52,229 bases of DNA from Lachnospiraceae bacterium. Its GTDB lineage: Bacteria; Bacillota; Clostridia; Lachnospirales; Lachnospiraceae. The notes under the pieces were generated by a model. The model was not told where the DNA came from. It made no database searches and saw only the letters and a program-made list of their open reading frames with translations. The DNA is taken from contig CAJTCV010000025.1 in the NCBI GenBank assembly GCA_910574805.1, forward strand, positions 1 to 52,229. The letters run 5' to 3'. The position numbers and the translations under genes were made by a program. This document shows, piece by piece, positions 42,715 to 50,632 of this stretch. Within the stretch, counting starts at the first letter, position 1; every line of letters starts with the position of its first letter.

Positions 42715-43515
42715 GTCGGCGAGATGGATATGCCGGGATTTTTCTCGATTTTCAATGAAAATATGGTGTGTACCGCGATCCTGATGACGGTATTCTTTGG
42801 TGTTATCATGGCAATCATTGGAAAACCGTTCTTTGTGGAGAGCGGCGCAACAACGGAGGCAGAGAATTTTGCTTATTTCTGTTTTAATACCTCTTTGAAC
42901 TTCGCTGTATATCTGGCGATCCTGCAGCTGGGCGTCCGTACCTTTGTGACGGAGCTGACCGCTTCTTTCCAGGGTATCGCGGATAAACTGCTTCCGGCAT
43001 CTATTCCGGGCGTTGACTGTGCAGTCTGCTTTGGATTCGGTGATTCCAATGCAGTTACATTCGGATTCCTGGCCGGCCTTGTGGGACAGATCATTGCGAT
43101 CCTTGTGTTGATCCTCGTGGGCTCCCCGACCATTATCATCTGCGGTTTTGTTCCGGTGTTCTTTGATAATGCGACCATGGGTCTGGTAGCCAACGAAAAG
43201 GGCGGTCTGAAAGCATGCCTGATCATTCCGTTCTTTGCCGGTCTTGTGCAGGTATTTGGAGCGGCGCTGATTGCCGGCTGGGTAGGTCTGGCAGAATACG
43301 GCGGATATCTTGGCATGTTTGACTGGGATACGGTATGGCCGGTCTTCACAGTGCTCATGCATTATGCAGGATATATTGGAGTTGCCGTTGTGGTGATTGT
43401 ACTGCTGGCAATCCCCCAGATCGAATACCGGATGGATCCGGAAGGCTATTTCCTGATTACGGAAGATTATGATGCCTACATGGAACATAAGGCAAAAAGA
43501 GCAGCGGTTAATTAA
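42706..43515 (+). pseudogene. Ascorbate-type PTS EIIC (UlaA), N terminus lost
   Basis: Only the C-terminal part of an UlaA/SgaT-type permease is present, at most 269 residues against roughly 420-470 in the family. Helices include AILMTVFFGVIMAIIG, FLAGLVGQIIAILVLILVG, LIIPFFAGLVQVFGAALIAGW and GVAVVVIVLLAIP. The conserved IADKLLPASIPGVDCAVCFGFGDSNAVTFGF is there. A GTG at 42706 has no ribosome site, and the sequence upstream belongs to the opposite-strand remnant. The 5' half of this gene was lost, probably in the same deletion. The EIIB gene behind it looks intact. Confidence 0.75.
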
Positions 43516-43544
43516 AAAATAAAACAAATAAAGGAGATACGATT

Positions 43545-43853
43545 ATGGCAAAACTTGATGGAAAGAAACTTCTGGCCTGCTGTGCCAATGGCGCGGGGTC
43601 CTCTCTGATGATGGAGAATGCGATCAAAAAGGTGATGACAAAGTACGGGATTAAACCGGCAGAGCTTCGTCACTGCCCGGTTTCGGAGGGAAAGACTGCT
43701 TCCCGCAATTATGACGTGGTTTTTTGTGCGCGTACTTTTGCAAAAACCTTCGACGGAGTGGAGAAGAGCGGCACAATCCTGATTCCTCTGAAAAACGTAA
43801 TGTCTGCACAGGAGATCGAGGCGGCTCTGAAAGAAGCAGATCTGCTGGATTAA
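43545..43853 (+). CDS. ulaB: Ascorbate-type PTS EIIB
   Basis: This is a 102-residue EIIB of the lactose/ascorbate fold. The phospho-Cys loop is ACCANGAGSSLMM (Cys13 most likely by alignment with CGNGQGSS of UlaB). The remainder has the alternating beta-alpha pattern, ending ALKEADLLD. GGAGAT precedes ATG 43545, 29 bases after the EIIC stop. With EIIC truncated and no EIIA visible here, it is probably an orphan unless it serves another permease. Confidence 0.88.
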   Translation: MAKLDGKKLLACCANGAGSSLMMENAIKKVMTKYGIKPAELRHCPVSEGKTASRNYDVVFCARTFAKTFDGVEKSGTILIPLKNVMSAQEIEAALKEADLLD

Positions 43854-43900
43854 TGCACATACAGGAACCTCTGACAACCATATGGTGAAAAAGTGAGAAA

Positions 43901-43949
43901 CCGGATCTGGTGATAAATGGATAGCAATATCTGCCAGATCCGGTTTTTT
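43901..43949 (+). terminator. Terminator after the PTS EIIB gene
   Basis: CCGGATCTGG (43901-43910) and CCAGATCCGG (43934-43943) form a 10-bp stem followed by six Ts. It separates the PTS genes from the HAD hydrolase gene. Confidence 0.9.
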
Positions 43950-43998
43950 GAAAAGTGGCAGGCTGTTGTGGTTGACGAGCAAAGGAGTTTAGGATAAT

Positions 43999-44694
43999 AT
44001 GATAAAAACAGTAATTTTTGATGTGGATAATACACTTTACAGTTACACAAAGGCGCATGAAGCGGCGTTTGAAGCGTTGTCCTCTTATGCAGAGCACGAA
44101 CTTGGGCTGTCGCGAAATATTTTTGTAAAGCTTCATCAGGAGACGGAGAGAGAACTGAAGGTATATATGGGAGATACGGCAGCTGTACATAACCGCTGTA
44201 TCCGATATCAGATCATGCTGGAGCACCAGGGGCTGCCTCTGTATCCTCATGTACTCCGGATGAATGATCTGTACTGGAATGCGCTGCTTGGTGCGGCAGT
44301 CCCGGTTGCGGGGGCAGTGGATGCGATGAAAAGGCTGAAGAAACAGGGACTGCGGATCGGCATCGGAACCGATATGACCGCGCGTATGCAGTTTGAAAAA
44401 CTGGAAGCGCTGGGACTTCTGCCTTATGTCGATTTCCTTGTATCCAGTGAGGAAACAGGGGTGGAAAAGCCCGATCCGGCATTCTTTGCGCGCTGTGTGG
44501 AAAAGGCGGGCTGCAGGAGAGATGAGTGTCTGCTCGTGGGGGACAGCCTGAAAAAGGATGTCCAGGGAGCCGCGGATGCAGGACTTGCAGCAGTGTGGTA
44601 TGATCCGGAGGATTCCGGAGACCCGGCAGATGTGTCGAGAATCACGGATATGGTACAGCTGCTGCAGATCACAGGGAGACTGCGGCTGCCGTAA
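43999..44694 (+). CDS. HAD-family hydrolase
   Basis: This is a 231-residue haloacid dehalogenase-type phosphatase. Motif I is FDVDNTLYSY (Asp8 nucleophile, Asp10), motif II IGIGTDMTARM, motif III Lys in EKPDPAFFARC, and motif IV LLVGDSLKKDVQGAADAGL. A four-helix cap lies between motifs I and II, as in subfamily I phosphatases and pyrimidine nucleotidases such as YjjG. The substrate is likely a sugar phosphate or nucleotide. AAGGAG precedes ATG 43999, and the DeoR gene follows after 23 bases. Confidence 0.9.
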   Translation: MIKTVIFDVDNTLYSYTKAHEAAFEALSSYAEHELGLSRNIFVKLHQETERELKVYMGDTAAVHNRCIRYQIMLEHQGLPLYPHVLRMNDLYWNALLGAAVPVAGAVDAMKRLKKQGLRIGIGTDMTARMQFEKLEALGLLPYVDFLVSSEETGVEKPDPAFFARCVEKAGCRRDECLLVGDSLKKDVQGAADAGLAAVWYDPEDSGDPADVSRITDMVQLLQITGRLRLP

Positions 44695-44717
44695 AGAATA
44701 AAGGAGCAGTGTGATAT

Positions 44718-45497
44718 ATGAAGAATAATCGAAAAGCCGTTGACGAACGTCATATGAAGATCCTGAATATGATCCGTGAGCGCGGTGAGGTGAAAGTAGA
44801 AGACCTGGCGAAGATTTTCCAGATTTCGCCCATGACGGTTCGGCGGGATATGCAGTATCTGGAGGAAGAGAAGCTGATCTCGCGGATTCACGGGGGGGCT
44901 GTTTCGCTGGAAAAAGCGAATATGCTGCTTTCGCAGGATGAGAAGATCGCCATATGCAGGGAACGGATATCGGAATATGCTTCCCGGTTTATTGATGACG
45001 GAGACACACTGTTCATTAACGGAAGCCGGACGGCTCTCAATATGCTGAAATATGCAGGAGATAAAAAGATACTGGTATATACAAATAACTGCTGGGGAAT
45101 CGGTGAGAAATATCCGGATGATGTCATGCTCCGTTTTACGGGAGGGGAAGTGCGCAGCAATGTGATGGTTGGAGAATATGTGATGAGGAATCTTCTGTCC
45201 ATGACTGCGGATAAGACCTTTCTGGGGTGCGCGGCGGTCTATGATGACGGGGAATTTCGATATGATATTCCTACGGAGATCGGGATCAATGAGGCCATGA
45301 TCTCCCGTACCACAAAGGCGCTGTATGTGCTGGCGGACCATACGAAGATCAAGAAGCGGGAAGCGCAGGGAAATACGTATGGGAGCTGTGTCTATGATCA
45401 GCCATGCACACTTGTGACGGATGACAATGCAAATCCGGCAGTTGTTGAACGGCTTCGCAGGCACGGGATTCATGTGATTCTCGTTCCGACGAAGTGA
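44718..45497 (+). CDS. DeoR-family regulator
   Basis: This is a 259-residue DeoR/GlpR repressor. The HTH is RHMKILNMIRERGEVKVEDLAKIFQISPMTVRRDMQYLEEE, the linker RIHGGAV, and the sugar-phosphate sensor domain has FINGSRTALNM, NNCWGIGE, LRFTGGEVR and YVLADHTKIKKREAQG. It lies in the remains of the ascorbate-type PTS cluster, so it probably once controlled that uptake. Whether it still has a functional target here is uncertain because EIIC is truncated. Confidence 0.92.
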   Translation: MKNNRKAVDERHMKILNMIRERGEVKVEDLAKIFQISPMTVRRDMQYLEEEKLISRIHGGAVSLEKANMLLSQDEKIAICRERISEYASRFIDDGDTLFINGSRTALNMLKYAGDKKILVYTNNCWGIGEKYPDDVMLRFTGGEVRSNVMVGEYVMRNLLSMTADKTFLGCAAVYDDGEFRYDIPTEIGINEAMISRTTKALYVLADHTKIKKREAQGNTYGSCVYDQPCTLVTDDNANPAVVERLRRHGIHVILVPTK

Positions 45498-45520
45498 GGT
45501 TATTATGAGGCTGGAGAGAT

Positions 45521-46342
45521 ATGACAGATCTGTCGCAATTATTTATGTATTTTCCGGGGATCATCCTTTTTCTGGTGGGTTCCGGACAGGTAAAAAACCG
45601 GCTCAGGCGGTGCAGAGCCGGGATGTGCGTGGATGCAGGCGTGATCAGCTGCAAGCATGTGATAAAAAAGGATAAAAAAGAGAGGGAGCTTTATAACTAT
45701 TATGATGTGGTAGTGGAATATAAAAATCCGCAGACCGGACATCGGGAGCGGCTGGCAGTCAGGTCGCCTGTGGAATATGCATTGGCACAGCAGGTCAGGC
45801 TGTATAAAATAAAGGACAGTGGGAAACTGGTTCTGGAGGAACACAGGGAGGAATTCCTGTTTCATCCATGGGTGACCATGTCAGGGGGTGCGCTTCTGAT
45901 TCTCCTGGCACTGGAAGAGAACCAGGGAAATGAAATACAGGCCATGCTCTGTCTGGCTTTTCTGCTCCTGGGAGCAGGGGTTAATCTGATCGTGGACTAT
46001 ATCATGCTTAAAAAGCGCGGGCTGAGACCGCTGGACGCTGAGATCACAGACATCTATACCCGTCAGATCTCCAGAGAGACGAAGATATGGAAAGGGGCAA
46101 AATACACGTATTATCCAGTGGTTCGTTATGTGCTGGACGGAAAAAAGAATATCCGCCGGTGCAACATCAATTCCAGCGGCCGGAATACATTTCACACGGG
46201 GGAGCGTATGACGCTGTATTATGACGCGCAGTCTCAGGAGGTGCTGGAGAGGCGTGCGGGAGCAGGTGCGGCCATAGCAGGAATTCTGTTGATGCTGATT
46301 GGTATTCTTGCGGGAGCAAGTATTCTGTCCGTGATTCTGTGA
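45521..46342 (+). CDS. Membrane protein, DUF3592-like
   Basis: This is a 273-residue protein with three or four membrane helices: LFMYFPGIILFLVGSGQ, a hairpin VTMSGGALLILLAL and AMLCLAFLLLGAGVNLIVDYI, and a C-terminal IAGILLMLIGILAGASILSVIL. Two soluble beta-rich segments (about 30-110 and 165-240) look alike: YYDVVVEYKNPQTGHRERL and YYPVVRYVLDGKKNIRRC followed by Y-type beta strands. This is the pattern of DUF3592-type proteins. Function is unknown. ATG 45521 follows CTGGAGAG, close behind the DeoR stop. Confidence 0.7.
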   Translation: MTDLSQLFMYFPGIILFLVGSGQVKNRLRRCRAGMCVDAGVISCKHVIKKDKKERELYNYYDVVVEYKNPQTGHRERLAVRSPVEYALAQQVRLYKIKDSGKLVLEEHREEFLFHPWVTMSGGALLILLALEENQGNEIQAMLCLAFLLLGAGVNLIVDYIMLKKRGLRPLDAEITDIYTRQISRETKIWKGAKYTYYPVVRYVLDGKKNIRRCNINSSGRNTFHTGERMTLYYDAQSQEVLERRAGAGAAIAGILLMLIGILAGASILSVIL

Positions 46343-46522
46343 TCTTACAGACGGTTGACGAGCTACCGCATTTGTGAAAAACGCTGATAAACAGTGCGAA
46401 AAAGAACAGTAAAACTGTGAGAAAATAACAAAAAAATAAAAAAACAGAAAAACTATTTACAAAACGAAAAATATATCGTATAATGTCTAAGTTCGCAGTT
46501 GTAAATGAACAAAATGACATAT

Positions 46523-46596
46523 CGATGCGTGGCTCAGCTTGGTAGAGCGCTGCGTTCGGGACGCAGAGGTCGCAGGTTCAAATCCTGTCGCATCGA
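46523..46596 (+). tRNA. tRNA-Pro (anticodon CGG)
   Basis: This is a full cloverleaf of 74 bases. The acceptor stem is CGATGCG with CGCATCG and discriminator A. The D arm is GCTC/GAGC, the anticodon stem CTGCG/CGCAG with loop TTCGGGA, and the T arm GCAGG/CCTGT with TTCAAAT. C1-G72 and the CGG anticodon fit proline. CCA is not encoded. The ICE-like region begins about 2 kb downstream, and tRNA 3' ends are common integration targets. Confidence 0.95.
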
Positions 46597-46612
46597 TTCC
46601 TTGGCAGGGGCG

Positions 46613-46651
46613 CCGGAAAGCTTGATTTTAAAGGCTTTCCGGTTCTTTTTT
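46613..46651 (+). terminator. Terminator after tRNA-Pro
   Basis: CCGGAAAGC (46613-46621) pairs with GCTTTCCGG (46634-46642) and runs into TTCTTTTTT. Confidence 0.9.
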
Positions 46652-47193
46652 ATGTCTGGAAACGGATGCCTGGAGAGCGGTGAAAAAAGGGTGCGTTCCA
46701 ACAAAGTTCCAACAAAATTTTAGATAATGTATGCCAGAGGGGTTTTAAAAGGGGTCCTGGGGTGGTCCGGGGGGGGAAATGCTGTCTGGAGTATTTGGAC
46801 GTGGTTTAAAGGTAATATAGAGGGGTATAGAGGGTTCCAACAGCTGGGTGAGGATTGGGGCCTCTATGTGAGTGAAAAAGAGCCGGTTTCAAATGTTTCA
46901 AATGTTTCAACTTTTTTTGCTATAAAGCAATGTCTGTATTGAAATGGATACAGGCATTTTTATTTTTTAAAGTGTACTTTTAATTCTGCTCTAAAAAGAA
47001 AAGGGGATAAATGAAATATGTTTCAGGGAGTGTGTCAAAAATGGAAATTCCGCTCTATCGGGACAGTTTTAGTGTATGAAAAGTGTATGATTGTTTCGCA
47101 TGGGTAGGGTATAGCTTTTGGGACACTTTCTGAAATGAGGAAAATTTTTGGTATCTCACATCTTAATGTCTGGTTGAGAAAGGAGAAGGCACT
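46652..47193. other. Gap between tRNA and recombinase gene
   Basis: No gene is convincing here. Direct repeats GTTCCAACAAAGTTCCAACA (46695-46714) and TTTCAAATGTTTCAAATG followed by TTTCAAC (46889-46913) are present. A terminator-like hairpin (AATGTCTGTAT near 46930 with ATACAGGCATT near 46949, then T-rich) lies at about 46930-46970. The sequence turns AT-rich towards 47.0 kb, a sign of acquired DNA. The section may hold an att site of a mobile element. Confidence 0.4.
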
Positions 47194-47769
47194 ATGAAGA
47201 TTGGATATGTCAGAGTGAGTACAAAAGAGCAGAATACGACACGGCAGGAGGAAATCATGAAGTCGCTGGGAGTTAATAAGGTATACATTGATAAAATGAG
47301 CGGCAAGGATACGAAAAGACCAGCCTTACAGGAAATGATGAACTTTGTGCGTGAGGGTGATTCTGTAGTTGTGGAAAGTATCTCACGTTTCGCAAGGAAT
47401 ACAAAAGATTTATTAGAACTGACAGAGCAGCTAAATAATAAGCATGTACAGTTCGTCAGCCAAAAAGAAAACATTGATACAAACACTCCGGCTGGTAAGT
47501 TCATGCTTACGATATTTGGAGCGGTAGCAGAGCTGGAAAGGGAATACATAAGACAACGGCAGAGAGAGGGCATAGAGATTGCAAAGGAACAGGGGAAATA
47601 TAAAGGCAGACCAGCAAAACAGTTAGATACATTTGATGAAATTTATCAACAATGGAAAAAGGGAGATATTACGGCGAAGTCTGCCAGTGAACAGCTAAAT
47701 GTCAGCCGCAGTACTTTCTACAGAAAAGTAACATCACATGAGGCAAACAATAAGCCAATAGATTTTTGA
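47194..47769 (+). CDS. Small serine recombinase (resolvase/invertase)
   Basis: This is a 191-residue serine recombinase. The catalytic Ser9 lies in GYVRVSTKEQNTTRQ, then YIDKMSGKDTKRPALQEMM, SISRFARNTKDLLEL (with catalytic Arg), and NIDTNTPAGKFMLTIFGAVAELEREYIRQRQREG as the long E helix. A C-terminal HTH is ITAKSASEQLNVSRSTFYRKV. This is the size of Tn3-type resolvases and DNA invertases, not of large serine integrases. GGAGAAGG precedes the ATG. Codon use and base composition are more AT-rich than upstream host genes, which suggests recent gain. Confidence 0.93.
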   Translation: MKIGYVRVSTKEQNTTRQEEIMKSLGVNKVYIDKMSGKDTKRPALQEMMNFVREGDSVVVESISRFARNTKDLLELTEQLNNKHVQFVSQKENIDTNTPAGKFMLTIFGAVAELEREYIRQRQREGIEIAKEQGKYKGRPAKQLDTFDEIYQQWKKGDITAKSASEQLNVSRSTFYRKVTSHEANNKPIDF

Positions 47770-47783
47770 AAGGAGAGTTTAAC

Positions 47784-48089
47784 ATGGGGAACATATACTA
47801 TCCGGATGAAGATGATTCATGGTTTGACATGGATAAAGTTGAAAAGTTTGCATTTGATTCTGAACGTAACATCAAACGGGACAGTAAAGGGCGGTTGAAT
47901 AAAGGTTCCAGACTTGCTCAAAAGGATAACTGCAACGAGTACAGCATAAAAGCTTATCTGGGGTTGGGATACTCCGTCAAACGTATTGTTGCAATGCTAC
48001 ACTGTTCAAAGTCTACAGTCTACAGGATAAAGAAGCAGTATGATGAACAGCAGGCTAAACAGCGGAATGAATATTCTGGCTTTCTGTAA
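47784..48089 (+). CDS. Small HTH protein next to the recombinase
   Basis: This is a 101-residue protein starting MGNIYYPDEDDSWFD. The basic middle (DSERNIKRDSKGRLNKGSRLAQ) is followed by an HTH (YSIKAYLGLGYSVKRIVAMLHCSKSTVYRIKKQYD) similar to the Hin/resolvase C-terminal HTH. ATG 47784 follows AAAGGAG, 14 bases after the recombinase stop, so the two genes form an operon. It could be an accessory DNA-binding protein for the recombinase. I know no named family for it. Confidence 0.7.
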   Translation: MGNIYYPDEDDSWFDMDKVEKFAFDSERNIKRDSKGRLNKGSRLAQKDNCNEYSIKAYLGLGYSVKRIVAMLHCSKSTVYRIKKQYDEQQAKQRNEYSGFL

Positions 48090-48842
48090 AATTTGGAAAA
48101 AGGTTATAAAGTTCATCAATGCTCCTATTTGGGAAAACTGGACTTATCAGCAAAACAGAATACAGTATGGGAAAAAATGATAAAAAACAGCGGATGCACA
48201 GGAAGAAATTATTACAGTTTCCAAGAGAAAGGCAATAAAGGAGCAGCGGAAGTACAGGTGGCTTCCGCTACTTCCATTTTACTAAAAATTTATATACAGG
48301 AAATCATACAAAACAGGTACACAGATACACCCAACCACTTTTAGAATGAAGCGAAGGTTAGAGTGCAATATAATATGAACTGATACATAATGATAAAAGT
48401 CAGTACGATTGGCAGACCGAAATAAGTGTTCATATTAGCAGGGTATGTTTTGTATATGTGATTCATGTTGATATAGAAACAATATAAATAAATATGTGAT
48501 ACAAAGTAAATAAACGTTATACAAAGTAACACAGACAGATAAACACTATGTTTATGAGAATGATTCATTTAAGATACAGCATGTCAGAAGAAAACACTTT
48601 TAAAACAGAAAATATAAAGCATGGAATAAATGTCAGTGTGTCTGGCATTTTTTATTGATCTTATAGACGAAAATCGTCTTATAACTTCTTACAAGCCTTT
48701 ATAGAAAACGGCAAAAACCATTGATTTTTCAAGGTTCTTGCCGTTTCTGCTTATATCACGCCGTATCTCTTTACAAGCCCACTTTTGGAGCAAGGGCGGC
48801 AAAATAGCGTCAAAAATTTAGACGCATGAACAGGAGGACGAC
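48090..48842. other. AT-rich gap at the left side of the conjugative element
   Basis: No reliable gene is seen. Structures present are a hairpin AGCGGAAG/CTTCCGCT at about 48246-48271, a terminator-like AATGTCAG/CTGGCATT with T-run at about 48630-48656, and TTATAGACGA/TCGTCTTATAA near 48661-48683. A long stem at about 48706-48749 (AAACGGCAA with TTGCCGTTT) lies ahead of the conjugation genes. The shift from AT-rich to GC-richer sequence after about 48700 may mark the boundary of the integrated element. Exact ends cannot be set without the right end. Confidence 0.45.
48706..48749 (+). terminator. Hairpin ahead of the ICE genes
   Basis: AAACGGCAA at the left and TTGCCGTTT at the right enclose inner pairing of AAACC/GGTT and TTGA/TCAA. 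A T-run is lacking after it, so it may be an RNA structure at the start of the conjugation transcript, not a terminator. Confidence 0.4.
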
Positions 48843-49205
48843 ATGAAAAACGAGCTTTTAGACAAGGGTATTATACTCCCGTCCGGCGAAATCGGCAAGG
48901 ATAAGATAAACCTTGTAGCCGGGGCAATCACGCAGCCATTCGCAGAAATGGTATGGGTAACGACGGGCGGCGATATGGAAACCATAAACCGCTTGACAGA
49001 TATTCTTGTTACCATGAACACTTCCGCCGACCGGGGGAAGCTGTTCAAAATCATCAAAATGCTCTACGGGCTTATGGGCTTGCCCTTTTCCGGGGAAGCC
49101 GAGCCTATGGGCGCAGACCCCGCCGTTTTGGAATACTTCATTTTTTCCTTTACGGCAGACTTTGGGGAAGTCATGCAGGACATAATCGCAGACGAAAAAG
49201 AATAA
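48843..49205 (+). CDS. Hypothetical ICE protein, 120 residues
   Basis: This 120-residue soluble protein starts MKNELLDKGIILPSGEIGKDKIN, has a central ITQPFAEMVWVTTGGDMETINRLTD, and ends FGEVMQDIIADEKE. No catalytic motif is recognised. It is the first gene of a block that I know from Tn1549/CTn-type conjugative elements of gut firmicutes. ATG 48843 follows GGAGGACGAC. A strong stem (GGCGGCGTTT with AACGCCGC, then six Ts, about 49217-49264) lies behind it as a likely terminator. Confidence 0.75.
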   Translation: MKNELLDKGIILPSGEIGKDKINLVAGAITQPFAEMVWVTTGGDMETINRLTDILVTMNTSADRGKLFKIIKMLYGLMGLPFSGEAEPMGADPAVLEYFIFSFTADFGEVMQDIIADEKE

Positions 49206-49216
49206 CGACCCGCACA

Positions 49217-49264
49217 GGCGGCGTTTCTTACTCTCTATACGGGAGAACAGGAACGCCGCTTTTT
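49217..49264 (+). terminator. Terminator after the 120-residue ICE gene
   Basis: GCGGCGTT and AACGCCGC enclose a loop region with CTCTATACGGGAGA, and a run of six Ts follows directly. Confidence 0.75.
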
Positions 49265-49272
49265 TCATGCCC

Positions 49273-49390
49273 TTTGTTACGCAGTAGGGGCAGAAAAAGC
49301 CTTGCTACAAGCGGTTTTGCGGGCGCGTATCTGGCGCGGCAAGGGATTTATACCTTATCCCCCGAAACCGCGCTTCTACTGCGTAACAAA
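49273..49390. ncRNA. 15-bp inverted repeat enclosing 88 bases, possible structured RNA
   Basis: TTTGTTACGCAGTAG (49273-49287) and CTACTGCGTAACAAA (49376-49390) are perfect complements. Inside, CCTTGC and GCAAGG can pair as well. The element ends 25 bases before the replication-type gene, so it could be a leader RNA, a small RNA or a protein-binding site. One plus-strand frame is open across it, but the protein is not recognisable. Confidence 0.45.
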
Positions 49391-49414
49391 TCCAAAGCAA
49401 AGGAGCTATGAACT

Positions 49415-50338
49415 ATGGCAGTTTTCAGAGTGGAACGAAACAAGGGCTACACTGTTATGAGCAACCACCACCTACGCAACAAGGAGCTATCCCTAAAAGC
49501 AAAAGGGCTGTTGTCGCAAATGCTGTCACTCCCCGAAGATTGGGACTACACCTTGAAAGGCTTATCCCTTATCAACCGGGAGAAGATAGACGCTATCCGC
49601 GAAGCCATTAAGGAGCTTGAACGCGCCGGGTATATCGTCCGGTCAAGGGAGCGCGACGAGAAAGGACGCTTGCGGGGCGCGGACTATGTGATATTCGAGC
49701 AGCCGCAGCCGCCTACGCCGGATTTACCTACATTGGAAAATCCAATGCAATTAAATAAAGATATACAAAGAACTGACTTACCAAAAAAAGAAAAAATAAT
49801 TACTGATGGACAAAGTACCCATTCCATTCCTATCCTTTCCCCTAACCCCTCACCTTGCGGGGAAGCGGCTGCGCCGCCGGAACGGAAAGGAACGGAAGCG
49901 GCAGCACAGAGCGCAGTAGAGATATACTGGGAAATCATCAAGGACAATATCGACTACCACATTCTCAAACAGGACATGAAGTTTGACAGTGACAGGCTTG
50001 ACGAGATTGTAGACCTCATGCTTGAAACGGTATGCACCGCCAGAAAGCGGGTGCGGATTGCGGGGGACGACTACCCGGCAGAGCTTGTGAAATCTAAGTT
50101 TATGAAACTGGACGGCGAGCATATCCGCTTTGTGCTTGACTGTATGCGGGAGAACACAACGAAAATCCGCAACATCAAGCAATATCTGAAAGCAGCCCTT
50201 TTCAACGCCCCGTCCACTATCGGCAATTATTACACTTCCCTTGTCGCCCATGACATGGCAAGCGGCGCACTGTCACCGAAAAAGCCGCAGTACGGCGACC
50301 CGGACTATTATTCATGCAACGAGGGCGAAAGCCTGTAA
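49415..50338 (+). CDS. ICE replication initiator-like protein (DUF6017 type)
   Basis: This is a 307-residue protein. The N-terminal winged helix (about 1-95: FRVERNKGYTVMSNHHLRN, LSLKAKGLLSQMLSLPEDWDYTLKGL, INREKIDAIREAIKELERAGYIVR) is that of RepA/DnaD-like replisome organisers. A Pro/Glu linker of about 80 residues follows. The C-terminal helical domain (about 170-290: VEIYWEIIKDNIDYHIL, then TKIRNIKQYLKAALFNAP) is the DUF6017 part common in Tn1549-like elements. It likely starts replication of the excised element. AAAGGAG precedes the ATG. Confidence 0.85.
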   Translation: MAVFRVERNKGYTVMSNHHLRNKELSLKAKGLLSQMLSLPEDWDYTLKGLSLINREKIDAIREAIKELERAGYIVRSRERDEKGRLRGADYVIFEQPQPPTPDLPTLENPMQLNKDIQRTDLPKKEKIITDGQSTHSIPILSPNPSPCGEAAAPPERKGTEAAAQSAVEIYWEIIKDNIDYHILKQDMKFDSDRLDEIVDLMLETVCTARKRVRIAGDDYPAELVKSKFMKLDGEHIRFVLDCMRENTTKIRNIKQYLKAALFNAPSTIGNYYTSLVAHDMASGALSPKKPQYGDPDYYSCNEGESL

Positions 50339-50369
50339 CCACCCACAACCACAAAAGGAGGATTTTATT

Positions 50370-50591
50370 ATGGCACAGAAAATGACAGGAGCATTGGTAT
50401 TTGACGAGCGCACCGACCGTTACGACATCCGCTTTGACTTAAACAGCTACTACGGGGGCTTGCATTGCGGCGAGTGCTTTGACGTATTCGTGCGGGGCAA
50501 GTGGAAGCCGACCCGGATTGAGTACGGCGACAACTGGTATCTTGTGGGTATCAGAGCCGAGGACTTGAACGGGCTGCGGGTGCGTATCTGA
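50370..50591 (+). CDS. DUF5348 protein of the ICE
   Basis: This is a 73-residue beta-rich protein starting MAQKMTGALVFDERTDRYDIR. It contains CGECFDVFVRGKWKPTRIEY and ends WYLVGIRAEDLNGLRVRI, which fits the small DUF5348 family carried by Tn1549-like elements between the replication gene and PcfB. ATG 50370 follows AAAAGGAGGA. Function is unknown. Confidence 0.85.
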   Translation: MAQKMTGALVFDERTDRYDIRFDLNSYYGGLHCGECFDVFVRGKWKPTRIEYGDNWYLVGIRAEDLNGLRVRI

Positions 50592-50632
50592 CCGCCGCCC
50601 CATAAAGAAACGCGAAAGGAGGACGCGACAAA

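Noticed and set aside
42715-43527. 5' half of the long minus-strand frame 41872-43527
   Set aside because: This part is antisense to the EIIC remnant and has no protein-like pattern. Only the part below about 42714 is genuine.
46732-46942. 71-codon frame after tRNA-Pro
   Set aside because: No domain, built from Gly/Trp-rich low-complexity sequence, and no clear start.
48093-48344. 83-codon plus-strand frame after the HTH gene
   Set aside because: TTG start without a ribosome site, no domain, and it runs through a hairpin.
48341-48568. 75-codon minus-strand frame in the AT-rich gap
   Set aside because: Hydrophobic only because of AT-rich codons. No ribosome site or context.
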